From Xanthomonas chitinilytica (GTDB taxonomy: Bacteria; Pseudomonadota; Gammaproteobacteria; Xanthomonadales; Xanthomonadaceae): a stretch of 64,000 bases of DNA. The DNA is taken from contig NZ_JAPCHY010000013.1 of NCBI RefSeq assembly GCF_026107455.2, forward strand, positions 62,001 to 126,000, written 5' to 3'. Within the stretch, counting starts at the first letter, position 1. Each line of letters opens with the position of its first letter. Positions 35,854 to 45,514 of the stretch are shown piece after piece. The notes under the pieces were generated by a model. That model searched no databases. It was given only the letters and a program-made list of their open reading frames with translations, and was not told the origin of the DNA. Made by a program: the position numbers and the translations under genes.

Positions 35854-38250
35854 ATGCGTGACAGCAACGAGATAAAGCTGCCCGAACAGAACGTGCATTC
35901 CCGGCAGGCCCGGATGGAGCAGGTCCGGGATCAACGGGCTTTGGTCGCCACCCTCACCGCATCCGCCCGCGAACTCGGCGCCCCCGAACTGCTGGCGGAA
36001 GCGCAGGCGCTGGCCGAGCAGTATCACGCCGCCGACCACGCCCGCCTCGCCGGCGATGTCTACCGCTCCGCAGCCGGGGAGCCGGCGTCGCCATCGCTGG
36101 GCTATTTCCGCGCCAGCGAACACCCGGAAAAGCTGCGTGCCCTGGGCGCCACCTGGAGCGACGACGATGTACAGGAATTCCTGAAACCGGACGATTCCGA
36201 TTTCCGCGCCGAGATCTATCTCCCGGACCCTGCCGTTTTCGGCCCCGACAGAAAGCCGGTGATTTCCTTCAAGGGCTCCAATGGGCCTGTTGTCGCTTAC
36301 GACGAAAACGGTATGCGCCATCTGCGCGAATCCGCCGCTTCCGACTGGATCGAGAACTTCCGCCAGGGGTTGGGGCTGGAGAGCGACCACTACAATCGCG
36401 CGATGAGGCTCGCCACCGCATTCCAAGATGATTTCAAAAGCAGTTTCGAGACCAACGGGCATTCCAAGGGCGGCGGAAAGGCGTTGGCGGCGGCGGCGGT
36501 CACCGGGCAATCCGCCTTCACCTTCAATGCGGCAACCCTGCACCCGAAAACCGCGCTCCACTACGCAGAGAAGAACGGCGGGCAGGTGTACGACATCGAT
36601 CATCTGTCCAATGGTTACTACGTCAAGGGCGAGGTGCTTCACGACGGCATCAACCTGATGCATGGCATGGGCAAGGCGCAAGCGACGCAGGTGACCACGC
36701 TGCTGCGCAATGCCGGCGAGCTTTCGCAGATTCCCGAAGCCCGGGAACAGATCATCAAAAGCCTTGAAACCGCCTTTTCCTACGACCCGAAGATGCGGGA
36801 GGGGGCGGTCAACCTGCTGGATCATCTCGCTCAGCACAGCCGCGCCGGTACCCTGCAGCAGATCCCCGGGCATGCAGGCAGCGAGCAATTGATCGCGCTC
36901 GATCCCAAGAGCCGCAACGCCGAGGGCGAACTGGTCGATCGTCCGGCGCGCCCCGACCTGGCAGCCAGCAGCCTTGCCGCTGCACCGCTGATCGCGGCGG
37001 CGGCCACTGCCACGACGATGGGTGTTGCCGGAAAGCGCGGGGGCGAGGTCGTGGCCGCAGCCGGCACCCAGGTGGATCGTGCATTGCAGGCCGCCGGGGA
37101 AGCATCGCGTGCAACCTGGGAGATCACCGGCAACGTCGCCAATGCGGGAGCACGCAATGCGGGCCAGATTTCCGGCGCAGTCGTACGCTACCAGGGCGAG
37201 GTCATTGCCGGCGCCCGCCTGGCCCATGGGCGACTGAAGGCGGGCAGCGAAGAACTGCAGGCCACCCTCCTGTCATGGAACAACGACCTTTCCCGTTCGT
37301 TGGCCCACGGTGTCGCGAAGCTTCCGGGACTTGGCGGCCTGGACAACTGGGCTGACTCGCGGCACAGGCACAACGAGGAAGCCGTATCGCTGCATAGGGC
37401 GAACGCGCAGGATGCACGGGACGATGCCGCTGTAGATGCCGCCCGTGTGCGGCAGATGGGTACCACGCTCGAAGCGCGCATCGCCGCAACCGGCGCAGCT
37501 ATCGGCGACCGCCTCCAGGACGCCAGCCGCCAGACCGGCGAGGCCATCGGCTCGGCCTACGCGGAAGCCGGGGATGCCGTGCGTGGCATCACCGCCAAGG
37601 CACCGCTTGCCGGCGCTTCGGTGGGGCTGGCAGGCGGCACGTCCGCATCCCTGGCTACCGCCCAACCGGGGGTCCTTGCAGGCGCGGTCCTTGCGAAGGA
37701 AGGAGGTGCGGAAGCCGCCTTCCGCCACAGCCAGGAGTATTCGGTGGAGCCTTCGATGGACGCCGAAACCCGTGCACTCGAACAGAACGCGATCAGGAGC
37801 CTGCAGGAAGCCCGATCCCGGTTCCCGGCGCACGATGTCAACGCACCACCCCAGGCGCTTCAGCTGGATGACGCACGCCATCCGTTGTTTCCCCTTTATT
37901 GCGACTGCGAACGCGGCGTGTTCGCGATCGACGCCCAGGTCGCACGCACGCCGGATCTGCACAGTCGCCAGATCGCAGGCGCCATCGCCGCCGAAATGGC
38001 CATGGCCGGAGGACAGCGGGTCGATCATGTGGTGCTCGGCAATGACGCCAGTCGCATCTTCGGCGTCCAAGGCAGGCTGGAGGACCCCGGAAACCTGAGG
38101 GTGAGCGTCGATACCGTCACCGCCATGCAGACTCCACTGGAACAGAGCAGCGAGCGGGTGGCTGCATCGCTGCAGCCCCAGGCCGATGCGATCTCGCAGC
38201 AGCTGCAGGATCAGGAACAGGTCCGCAGCAACGCCATGCGGATGGCCTGA
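35854..38250 (+). CDS. X-T4SS antibacterial effector with lipase-like domain
   Basis: The 798-residue protein has three parts. Residues about 60-330 resemble DUF2974/class 3 lipases: DFRAEIYLPDPAVFG, WIENFRQGLGLES, then GHSKGG (202-207) with Ser204 as probable nucleophile and TFNAATLHP after it. A long Ala-rich helical middle follows (about 365-640). From about 640 to the end is an XVIPCD, the domain recognised by VirD4 of the Xanthomonas-type T4SS, with HPLFPLYCD, GGQRVDHVVLGND, IFGVQGRLEDP and TPLEQSSERV. It should be injected into rival bacteria to attack membranes. It has no Sec signal, as expected. I prefer ATG 35854 over TTG 35767. The T4SS genes are elsewhere. Confidence 0.9.
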   Translation: MRDSNEIKLPEQNVHSRQARMEQVRDQRALVATLTASARELGAPELLAEAQALAEQYHAADHARLAGDVYRSAAGEPASPSLGYFRASEHPEKLRALGATWSDDDVQEFLKPDDSDFRAEIYLPDPAVFGPDRKPVISFKGSNGPVVAYDENGMRHLRESAASDWIENFRQGLGLESDHYNRAMRLATAFQDDFKSSFETNGHSKGGGKALAAAAVTGQSAFTFNAATLHPKTALHYAEKNGGQVYDIDHLSNGYYVKGEVLHDGINLMHGMGKAQATQVTTLLRNAGELSQIPEAREQIIKSLETAFSYDPKMREGAVNLLDHLAQHSRAGTLQQIPGHAGSEQLIALDPKSRNAEGELVDRPARPDLAASSLAAAPLIAAAATATTMGVAGKRGGEVVAAAGTQVDRALQAAGEASRATWEITGNVANAGARNAGQISGAVVRYQGEVIAGARLAHGRLKAGSEELQATLLSWNNDLSRSLAHGVAKLPGLGGLDNWADSRHRHNEEAVSLHRANAQDARDDAAVDAARVRQMGTTLEARIAATGAAIGDRLQDASRQTGEAIGSAYAEAGDAVRGITAKAPLAGASVGLAGGTSASLATAQPGVLAGAVLAKEGGAEAAFRHSQEYSVEPSMDAETRALEQNAIRSLQEARSRFPAHDVNAPPQALQLDDARHPLFPLYCDCERGVFAIDAQVARTPDLHSRQIAGAIAAEMAMAGGQRVDHVVLGNDASRIFGVQGRLEDPGNLRVSVDTVTAMQTPLEQSSERVAASLQPQADAISQQLQDQEQVRSNAMRMA

Positions 38251-38609
38251 GATGGACGCGCGCTGCCCGCAGATGGCCATCGCTTTCCGGCATGGACGCC
38301 TCCACGCTTGGAGCAGGTCGGCACCGGCACCGTCATGCCCGTCGATGAAGCAAGTTTGCCGGGGTCGGCAGGCCTCGACATGACACCCGGGATTACCTGA
38401 TCAACTTCCCACTGCGAAACCAGCGCATTCGCACCGTTTTCCACCGTTCCCGAACCTCGTATTCACTTCCATGAATACGGATGGCAAAGACCGCCATCGC
38501 GCTTCCCCCGCCATCCCCGTCACACATCGGTACATCGCTCCTCCGACGCCAGCGGCATTGGCGTAGAACCGCGCTGCAGGGGGCACTCCGACTGTAGGGA
38601 CCGCAGAAC
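38251..38609. other. Intergenic gap
   Basis: This 359-base gap lies between the effector and the amidase gene. I see no supported gene or strong repeat. A minus-strand frame at 38401-38586 lacks any recognisable feature. Confidence 0.4.
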
Positions 38610-40583
38610 ATGAAACGTCGCACCGTGGCAGCCCCGGCTGCCGTGATCGTCGCGCTATTGGCCTCGCCCGTCTTCGCCGGGCAGGTGCAGGACACCGCCG
38701 CCCTCACCGCCCAGGACGCGCTCGCAACGCACCTGCAGCAGGAAGAGGCCGAACTGCGGCCGCAACGCCAGGCCTTCCAGCGCCATTTCCGCCAGGCCTA
38801 TGCCCGCTACCCGTCCATCCCCGCCGGCACGCTGGAGGCCATCGCCTTCGTGCAGTCGCGCTGGCAGCATCTGCAGCCCGATCCACAGGAGATGCAGGGC
38901 GAAGCCCACCACCACATGCCCGCCGCCCACGGCGTGATGGGCCTGTATGCCGGCGACGGCTTCGCCGACCAGGTGAGCGAGGGCGCCCGCCTGCTGGGCA
39001 CGACCGCCGAACGGGTCCGCAACGATCCGCTCACCAACGTGCTGGCCGCCGCGGCGCTGCTGGACGCTGAGATCCGCGGGGACCTGCCGGTCGCCGGCAA
39101 GGCCGACCGCCTCGGCAAGGCTGCCATCGCCACGCCCGAGGCGATCCGCCCGGCGCTGATGCGCTATGCCGGCTTCTCGCCGTCGCCGGTGGAGGCCGCA
39201 CGCGCCAGCGCCGTCGGCGACTACGCCCGCACCAGCTTCGCCTATGACGTGCTGCTGGCGCAGGACCGCGGCGTCGACGACCGCGGCATCGTCGTCCCCG
39301 AGCGTGCCATCGCCTGGGAAGACGCGTTCGACGCCCGGCAGCTGGTACAGCTGCGCGCGCCGATGCTGCGGCTGGACGTGGCCAACGACCGCGTCGAAAC
39401 CGATGCCTACGTGATCGACCCGGTCAGCGAAACACTGCAGGCGCGTACCGTACCGGGCGCCGGGACCGCGACCATTGCCGGCGATGCCGCGCCTGCCACC
39501 GATGCCACGGTCCAGAGCACCGACTACGGCCCGGCCATCTGGGACCCGGCGTCGACCTCCAACTACACCGCCTCGCGCAGCGCGGCGGTGAGCGCGGTCA
39601 CCATCCATACCGCGCAGGGCAGCTATGCCGGCACCATCTCCTGGTTCAAGAACGCCAGCGCGCGGGTCAGCGCGCATTACGTGATCCGCAGCTCCGACGG
39701 CCAGGTGACGCAGATGGTGCGCGACGCCCACACCGCCTGGCACGTGGGCAACCAGAACAGCTACACCCTGGGCATCGAGCACGAGGGCTACGTCAACAAC
39801 AGCTCCTGGTACACCAGCGCGATGTACAACGCCTCGGCCGCGCTGGTGCGCCACTTCTGCGCCAAGTACAGCGCCATCTCCTGCGCCAGCGCCTACAAGG
39901 GCGCGCCCAGCAGCGGCATCAACGTGCTGCCCGACAGCGTCAAGATCAAGGGCCACCAGCACTTCAGCGGCCAGACCCACACCGACCCCGGCATCAACTG
40001 GAACTGGGCCAGCTACTACAACCTGCTCAACCCGGGCGGCGGCGGCGGCACCACCCGGATCCTGGACAGCTTCGAAAGCAGCGTCGGCCACTTCAACACC
40101 AGCCCGGCCTATTCCGGCAGCACCACCGGCATCTCCACCGCCTCCACCGCCACCCGCGACTGCGGCACCCGCCGCAACGGCAACTGCTCGCTGCGCGTGC
40201 TGCTCAAGGACAACACCGCCACCACCGCCAGCTGGGCGGTGCGCCTGCTGTCGGGCACCGGCAATCCGGGCAGCAACACCGCCCTCACCCGCGCCAACGG
40301 CAGCATCGGCTTCTGGGTGTGGACCGGCGGCACCGGCATGAGCGTGGGCGTGGGCATCGACGACAGCGACGGCACCGAGCGCTCCACCAGCAAGGCCATC
40401 GCCGCCAATACCTGGACCTACGTGTCGTGGTCGCTCACCGACGCGGCGCAGTGGAACGCCTGGGTCAACGGCAACGGCGCCATCACCGCCGGCACCGTCA
40501 CCCTCGACGCCATCTGGCTGTACCGCGCCAACACCGCCTACGACGTCAACGTCTACATCGACGACGTGCAGGTCCGGAACTGA
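38610..40583 (+). CDS. Secreted N-acetylmuramoyl-L-alanine amidase with C-terminal beta domain
   Basis: The 657-residue protein has a Sec signal ending VFAGQ. A helical region (about 25-270) includes YPSIPAGTLEAIAFVQSRWQ and HGVMGLYAGDGF, similar to lytic-enzyme helper domains. Next comes an amidase_2/PGRP domain (about 320-475) with zinc-ligand regions VTIHTAQGSYAGTISWF, GIEHEGY and KGHQHFSGQTHTDPG. A Gly linker and a C-terminal jelly-roll-like domain (ILDSFESS... to ...YIDDVQVRN) probably bind carbohydrate. It would cut the amide bond between MurNAc and the stem peptide outside the cell. A hairpin terminator follows. Confidence 0.88.
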   Translation: MKRRTVAAPAAVIVALLASPVFAGQVQDTAALTAQDALATHLQQEEAELRPQRQAFQRHFRQAYARYPSIPAGTLEAIAFVQSRWQHLQPDPQEMQGEAHHHMPAAHGVMGLYAGDGFADQVSEGARLLGTTAERVRNDPLTNVLAAAALLDAEIRGDLPVAGKADRLGKAAIATPEAIRPALMRYAGFSPSPVEAARASAVGDYARTSFAYDVLLAQDRGVDDRGIVVPERAIAWEDAFDARQLVQLRAPMLRLDVANDRVETDAYVIDPVSETLQARTVPGAGTATIAGDAAPATDATVQSTDYGPAIWDPASTSNYTASRSAAVSAVTIHTAQGSYAGTISWFKNASARVSAHYVIRSSDGQVTQMVRDAHTAWHVGNQNSYTLGIEHEGYVNNSSWYTSAMYNASAALVRHFCAKYSAISCASAYKGAPSSGINVLPDSVKIKGHQHFSGQTHTDPGINWNWASYYNLLNPGGGGGTTRILDSFESSVGHFNTSPAYSGSTTGISTASTATRDCGTRRNGNCSLRVLLKDNTATTASWAVRLLSGTGNPGSNTALTRANGSIGFWVWTGGTGMSVGVGIDDSDGTERSTSKAIAANTWTYVSWSLTDAAQWNAWVNGNGAITAGTVTLDAIWLYRANTAYDVNVYIDDVQVRN

Positions 40584-40969
40584 GCAAGGCCGGGGTACCC
40601 GTCCGGTACGGGTACCCCCGTTGCGCCTCGGGTCGCGCAACGAATACGACGCCCCTGGGGAAACGGCAGCGGGAATGCCCGCGGATGGCCGCGCCCCTGG
40701 CCGGACCCCGACCAATGTCGGGTTCCGGCTTTCATGTTCCCCTGGCGCGGGACAAGGGGGCGACGAACCCCCGGTTCGCGGCCCTTCGAATACCTTTGCA
40801 AGGACGGTGCTGCGGAACGGGCCAGGGCGGGGCCACCGGGGACAGCACCTTGCGATGTTCGGCAAGGCGAAGCCTGGCCCATCCCCTCATCCAATCCCCG
40901 GGGCAGCGTCTCCTGACAGGGAGAGGACCCGCCCCCAAATCGGCGCCCCGGAAGAACCAAGCAGATCCG
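40584..40969. other. Convergent intergenic gap
   Basis: This 386-base gap lies between the amidase and the second effector. Apart from the hairpin at 40592-40618 and a small CCCGAC...GTCGGG hairpin near 40707, I see nothing that codes. In particular there is no lipoprotein-like ORF that could be an immunity gene. Confidence 0.4.
40592..40618. terminator. Hairpin after the amidase gene
   Basis: GGGGTACCCGT and ACGGGTACCCC form a perfect 11-bp stem with a 5-base loop, 9 bases after the amidase stop. No T-run follows. It lies between convergent genes. Confidence 0.6.
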
Positions 40970-42844
40970 TCAGCGCATCATCGCCTGGGTCCGGGCCTGC
41001 TCCTGCGCGGGCTCGTCCGGCTGCGGCACCGGCGCCGGTGTCCGCTCGACCACTTCCTGCAGCGCGCGGACGTGGCCGCTGACCGGCGTCGCCACGGCCT
41101 CGGCCGTGTCCGTGCGCGCGATCTGCCGGTCCGGCGAATGCGCTTCGCCCTGCACCGCGAAGGCGTATCGCCCTTCGTTGCCCAGCACCGCCTGGTCGAT
41201 GCGCTGCAATCCCTCGCGCCGCGCCGCCACCAGCAGGCCCATGCCCAGGCGCTCGCTCATCGCGTCGGGCTGGCGCCCCATGCTTTCGTCCAGCCGGCAT
41301 ACCGCCGCCTGGCTCTGCAGCAGCAGGCCGTGATCGGGGTTGCCGGAATGGCGCGGATCCTGCGGCAGCAGCGGCGAAGGCGGCGGCAGGTTGCGCAGGC
41401 GCGGACTGTCCACGCTGGCGCCGATCGGTTCGAAACCCTGCCGCGGGTCGCCATCGGCCGAACTGGAAATGCGGAACATCCGCTCGGCCATGCCGTAGGC
41501 GGACTGCCCCTGCATCCGCGCCAGCGTCGCGGCGAAGGCGTCCACGTCCTGCTGCGGCTGGCCGCGGCCATCCTCGGCCAGCAGGCGCCAGCGGGTATCC
41601 ATCATCGGATTGGCCTGCACCATGGCCTGGGTCTGCTGCATCAGCGCGCGCATCTGCGGCTCGCTGAAGCTCAGGGTGAAGTTGTCGCCCGCCTGCACCG
41701 GTCCCTGCCGCTGCGCGCCCGGATCGCCGGCCAATGCGGTGTTGAGCATCCCGGCGATCTGCTCGCCATGCTGTTCGTTGCGCAGGTCGAACTGGAACTC
41801 GTAGCGGCGCGCGTCGACGTTCTCGCGGCCGTCGGCATCGTGGACGCTGAGCCGCGTCATCGGCACGTTGCCGCTGTACTCCACGCGCCGGGCATCGACG
41901 TAGCTGCCGTCCTCGAAGCGCGTGCGCACCACCTCGCCGGCATTGCGCGCGCCGGCCAGGTCCACGCCGGCGGTTTCGCCGACGCCCAGCCGCAGCCGCG
42001 TCTGCGAACTCATGCCCAGCCGCTCCACCGTGGCCACCGCCTCGACCCCCGGCGTCTGCGCCGCGATCTCGCCGGTACCGACGAAATGCGCATAGGCCGC
42101 CTGGCCGTCGGCATTGCCCAGGTCGAACGTCGCCGTGCGCACCGTGGACTGCCCCAGCGCGTCCTGGCGGCCGAGCATCGCGGTGGCCAGGCCGGTGGAC
42201 ACGCCCACGCCATTGAACGCGGACACCGCCTCGTTCGGCCCCATCGTCACCCGCACCCGCTCGGCGTCGATGCGGTCCACCCGGTAGCTGACACCGGCCG
42301 CCTCGTTGGTCTGGGTCTGCATGGCGATGTGGCGGAAGCTGCCTTCCATCGCGGTGCCCTGGAAGGCCTGGGCATCGAGGGTGACGCGCCCGCCCACCGG
42401 GATCGTGGTGGGATCGAACGGATTGACCCGTGCCGCATCGGCCGCGTCGCCGCCGGCGGGCAGGCCGACCTGGTAGCGGCCACGTACGCCGCCGCTGGCG
42501 GAGGCCTCGAACGCGCCGGCACGCCCGGCACGGCCCTCGCGCTCGAGCCGCATGCCGGAGGCCAGCTCCATCCCGACCTGGTAGTTCACCAGGCCGTCGG
42601 CGCTGCTGCTGGCGAAGGTCACCGAACGCGCCTGGAACAGCGAGGTACCGCCGGCCTTCAGCACGTCCTGCTGGCTCGTGCCCCGGACCGAACCATCGCC
42701 GGGGTTCCAGGTGATCGAGCGGCCGCCGAGGGCGGCGCGGTACTCGCTGCTGGACGAACCGTAATCCGGATTGAACGCGACTTCCGCCGCATTGCGGTGC
42801 CGTGCGATGGCGTCCGCGCCTGCTTCCCTGACCTGGGCATTCAT
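40970..42844 (-). CDS. X-T4SS effector candidate of unknown activity
   Basis: The 624-residue protein has no signal peptide. Its C-terminal part (about 485-600) is a clear XVIPCD: DPRHSGNPDHGLLLQSQAAV, RLDESMGRQPD, ARREGLQRIDQAVL, YAFAVQGEAHSPDR and a TPV motif. This marks it as cargo of the Xanthomonas-type antibacterial T4SS. The first 480 residues are beta-rich (ITWNPGDGSVRGTSQ, NYQVGMELASGMRLEREG, RYEFQFDLRNEQHGEQIAGM) and match no toxin fold I recognise. Translation starts at ATG 42844 behind a strong AGGGAGGT site. No immunity gene is visible on either side. Confidence 0.8.
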   Translation of the reverse strand: MNAQVREAGADAIARHRNAAEVAFNPDYGSSSSEYRAALGGRSITWNPGDGSVRGTSQQDVLKAGGTSLFQARSVTFASSSADGLVNYQVGMELASGMRLEREGRAGRAGAFEASASGGVRGRYQVGLPAGGDAADAARVNPFDPTTIPVGGRVTLDAQAFQGTAMEGSFRHIAMQTQTNEAAGVSYRVDRIDAERVRVTMGPNEAVSAFNGVGVSTGLATAMLGRQDALGQSTVRTATFDLGNADGQAAYAHFVGTGEIAAQTPGVEAVATVERLGMSSQTRLRLGVGETAGVDLAGARNAGEVVRTRFEDGSYVDARRVEYSGNVPMTRLSVHDADGRENVDARRYEFQFDLRNEQHGEQIAGMLNTALAGDPGAQRQGPVQAGDNFTLSFSEPQMRALMQQTQAMVQANPMMDTRWRLLAEDGRGQPQQDVDAFAATLARMQGQSAYGMAERMFRISSSADGDPRQGFEPIGASVDSPRLRNLPPPSPLLPQDPRHSGNPDHGLLLQSQAAVCRLDESMGRQPDAMSERLGMGLLVAARREGLQRIDQAVLGNEGRYAFAVQGEAHSPDRQIARTDTAEAVATPVSGHVRALQEVVERTPAPVPQPDEPAQEQARTQAMMR

Positions 42845-43420
42845 GCCATGACCTCCCTGAGCTTGAACGCAGCGATTGTAACTGTGCCCCCCGGGCCAAA
42901 CCGGGCACCGGTGTGCGATTCCGACCATCGGGCCACCCGGTCCAGGCGGTGGCCGAGGCCGCTCGGGAACCTGCCCGGCGTACGGCCACGGCCTTGACCG
43001 CAATCGACGGGATCCGGGGGATTTCGACAACGGCGCCGACCGGCACGCCGCGACAGGGCCGGCGGCTTCCCGCCACGGCAACGGGTGCGCCCGCAGCCGC
43101 CGTCGTGGCTGCGGGCTGGACGTCGGCACGCCATCGCCGGGGCAGGCCGGGGCCGTCCGCCCGGCCACGCTCTCCCGTCCCCATGACGGGTGGCCCGCCG
43201 GTCCATGCCGGAAGGGCGGCGCGCGCCTGCCCGTGTCGCCGGAAGAACAGTACGGGCCGGCCCGCGGCTTCCCGTTTCCGCCGGTGGGCGAAGCAGGCCG
43301 GACGCGTCGCCGATGGCGGTTCTTCCGCTTCCAGCCACCGCCACTCCCTACAAAAGTACAGTGTTGGCGCGGGTACGGGATTGCTACCGTCGCAGATTGC
43401 TTTCCCCACGGTCGTCCCGC
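42845..43420. other. Divergent intergenic region, no gene seen
   Basis: This 576-base region separates the second effector from the fatty-acid transporter. It must hold both promoters. The last 80 bases before 43421 become less GC-rich (CTACAAAAGTACAGTG), a likely promoter zone for the transporter, but I cannot place -35/-10 boxes with confidence. Confidence 0.35.
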
Positions 43421-44842
43421 ATGAACCACTCCCCCCAAGACAGCCTTTCCGCGCGCTTCGCGCTGCGCTGCGCCCGCTTCTCCGAACGCTGGTTTCCCGA
43501 TTCCTGGGTATTCGCGGCGCTGGCGCTGGGCGTGGTCAGCGCGGCGGCGATGATCAACGGCGGCGCGCCGACGGAAACGGCCAAGGCCTTCGGTGACGGC
43601 TTCTGGAGCCTGATCCCCTTCACCATGCAGATGGCGTTCGTGGTGATCGGCGGCTACGTGGTGGCCAGTTCCGGACCGGCGTCGAAACTGATCGACCGGC
43701 TGGCACGCATGCCCCGGACCGGCCGCAGCGCGGTGTGCTGGGTGGCGGCGGTGTCGATGATCTCCTCGCTGCTCAACTGGGGCCTGAGCCTGGTGTTCGC
43801 CGGCCTGCTGGTACGCGCACTGGCGCGGCGCACCGACCTGAAGATGGACTACCGCGCCGCCGGTGCCGCCGGCTATCTGGGCCTGGGCGCGACCTGGGCC
43901 CTGGGCCTGTCGTCTTCGGCCGCGCAGCTGCAGGCCAACCCGGCCAGCCTGCCGCCTTCGATCCTGTCGATCACCGGCGTCATCCCTTTCACCGAGACCA
44001 TCTTCCTGTGGCAGTCCGGCGTGCTGCTGGGCGCGCTGATCGTGGCCTCGCTGATCGTGGCCTATGTCACCGCGCCCAGCGAGGCCTCGGCCAAAAGCGC
44101 GGCCGACTGCGGCGTGGACGTGCAGCCCACGGCGGTACCGGCCGCCAGGAAGGCGTCGCGTCCGGGCGAATGGCTGGAATACAGCCCGTTGCTGATCCTG
44201 ATGCTGGTGGCGCTGGCCGGCGGCTGGCTGGTGCACGAGTTCTCCACCAAGCCGGCCATCCAGGCCATCTCCGGCCTCAACACCTACAACCTGCTGTTCC
44301 TGATGGCCGGCGCCCTGCTGCACTGGCGCCCGCGCAGCTTCCTGGACGCGGTGTCGCGCGCGGTGCCGTCCACCGCCGGCGTGCTGATCCAGTTCCCGCT
44401 GTACGGCTCCATCGCCGCGATCATGACCAACGTCACCGGCAACGACGGCCACAGCGTGGCGCACCTGATCTCCCATGCGTTCACCACCGTGGCCAGCCAC
44501 GACACCTATGCCCTGCTGATGGGCAGCTATTCGGCGGTACTGGGTTTCTTCATCCCGTCCGGCGGCGGCAAGTGGATCATCGAGGCGCCCTACGTGATGC
44601 TGGTGGCCAACGACCTGCAGTACCACCTGGGCTGGGCGGTGCAGATCTACAACGCCGCCGAGGCGCTGCCGAACCTGATCAACCCGTTCTACATGCTGCC
44701 GCTGCTCGGCGTGCTGGGGCTGAAGGCGCGCGACCTGATCGGCTTCACCTTCGTGCAGCTGCTGGTGCACACCCCGCTGGTGCTGATCCTGCTGTGGCTG
44801 CTGGGCACCACGCTGGCGTATGTGCCGCCAGTGATGCCGTGA
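43421..44842 (+). CDS. AtoE-type short-chain fatty acid transporter
   Basis: The 473-residue integral membrane protein is of the AtoE/TIGR00366 family. Many hydrophobic helices start with WVFAALALGVVSAAAMI. Family motifs include MISSLLNWGLSLVFAGLL, TWALGLSSSAAQLQANP and FFIPSGGGKWIIEAPYV. AtoE-type carriers import short-chain fatty acids such as acetoacetate or butyrate. No ato catabolic genes are beside it, so here it is a stand-alone gene within the accessory stretch. Confidence 0.92.
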   Translation: MNHSPQDSLSARFALRCARFSERWFPDSWVFAALALGVVSAAAMINGGAPTETAKAFGDGFWSLIPFTMQMAFVVIGGYVVASSGPASKLIDRLARMPRTGRSAVCWVAAVSMISSLLNWGLSLVFAGLLVRALARRTDLKMDYRAAGAAGYLGLGATWALGLSSSAAQLQANPASLPPSILSITGVIPFTETIFLWQSGVLLGALIVASLIVAYVTAPSEASAKSAADCGVDVQPTAVPAARKASRPGEWLEYSPLLILMLVALAGGWLVHEFSTKPAIQAISGLNTYNLLFLMAGALLHWRPRSFLDAVSRAVPSTAGVLIQFPLYGSIAAIMTNVTGNDGHSVAHLISHAFTTVASHDTYALLMGSYSAVLGFFIPSGGGKWIIEAPYVMLVANDLQYHLGWAVQIYNAAEALPNLINPFYMLPLLGVLGLKARDLIGFTFVQLLVHTPLVLILLWLLGTTLAYVPPVMP

Positions 44843-44872
44843 TGATTACAACGGAACCCAAGTCACACTGGG

Positions 44873-44896
44873 GGACACCACACTTGTGTGGCGTCT
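44873..44896. terminator. Hairpin between transporter and effector remnant
   Basis: The palindrome CCACACTTGTGTGG, extended by GAC/GTC, forms a 10-bp stem just after the transporter stop. It sits between convergent reading frames and could serve as a terminator. Confidence 0.45.
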
Positions 44897-44941
44897 CTGC
44901 ATGCCTCCCGGGATAAGGAGAGCTGCCGGTTCTGGCTCGCC

Positions 44942-45514
44942 TCAGCGCCCCATCGCCAGCGTATCGTGCCGCTGTTGTTCTTGCTGCTGGGTTTCGAGTT
45001 GGTTACTGCGTTCCAATGAATCAACGAGCGCCGGTGCAGCTGCCGAAAGACCCACATGCACGCGAAAGCCCGGTACTTGGGTGGAAGCTACCCAAGCACG
45101 GTCTTCCTGTATCAGCACCTTGGCCTGGTCCGGGCGGATGCCTTCAGCATGCGCCTTCGCTGCCGCATCCAGCACATGCGCATCGGAAACATCATTAGGG
45201 AATTGGTCACGGATGGCCTTGAACATCGGGGCTGCCGGATGCCCGTGATCCGGATCCTGCTGTTCGGTAAGCGCCTCTGGCAACCGGCCCGTGCTGCGCA
45301 GCCACGGCACCCGTTAGGTTCCACCGCCGACGGCTCCCCATTCGACGCTGACCCCATCGCGACGCAACTGCTCCAGATCCCGACGTAGCGTTGGCGACTT
45401 CCCCAGCAGTGGGGTTAACGTAGGATCGCTGAGAGGATTTGCCGCTCGCGCGGCGGTTGCAGCAGGTGTGCCATGCCCCGATACCGGGGCGGGTTTTGCC
45501 TCAAGGTTACCCAT
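44942..45514 (-). pseudogene. Remnant of a third X-T4SS effector gene
   Basis: One minus-strand frame runs from ATG 45514 (MGNLEAKPAPVSGHG, then SPTLRRDLEQLRRDGVSVEW) to an in-frame TAA at 45314-45316. It then continues in the same frame as RVPWLRSTGRLPEAL...EQQDPDHGHPAAPMFKAIRD to 44942. The second half matches the variant C-terminal domain of X-T4SS effectors (DPDHGHP, MFKAIRDQFP, AAKAHAEGIRPDQ, VPGFRVHV). A toxin domain normally sits between such parts. Here only a stub ending EWGAVGGGT is left. The gene looks deleted and stopped, so it is probably dead. Confidence 0.75.

Noticed and set aside
38401-38586. Small minus-strand frame between the effector and the amidase
   Set aside because: There is no ribosome site, signal or recognisable motif, and it looks like chance.
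38610-40583. Amidase considered as a third T4SS effector
   Set aside because: It has a clear Sec signal and no XVIPCD, so it is secreted by the general route.
40553-40960. Minus-strand frame of 135 codons after the amidase gene, considered as an immunity gene for the second effector
   Set aside because: It is Pro/Arg/Gly-rich, has no signal peptide and spans a terminator hairpin. It is not credible coding.
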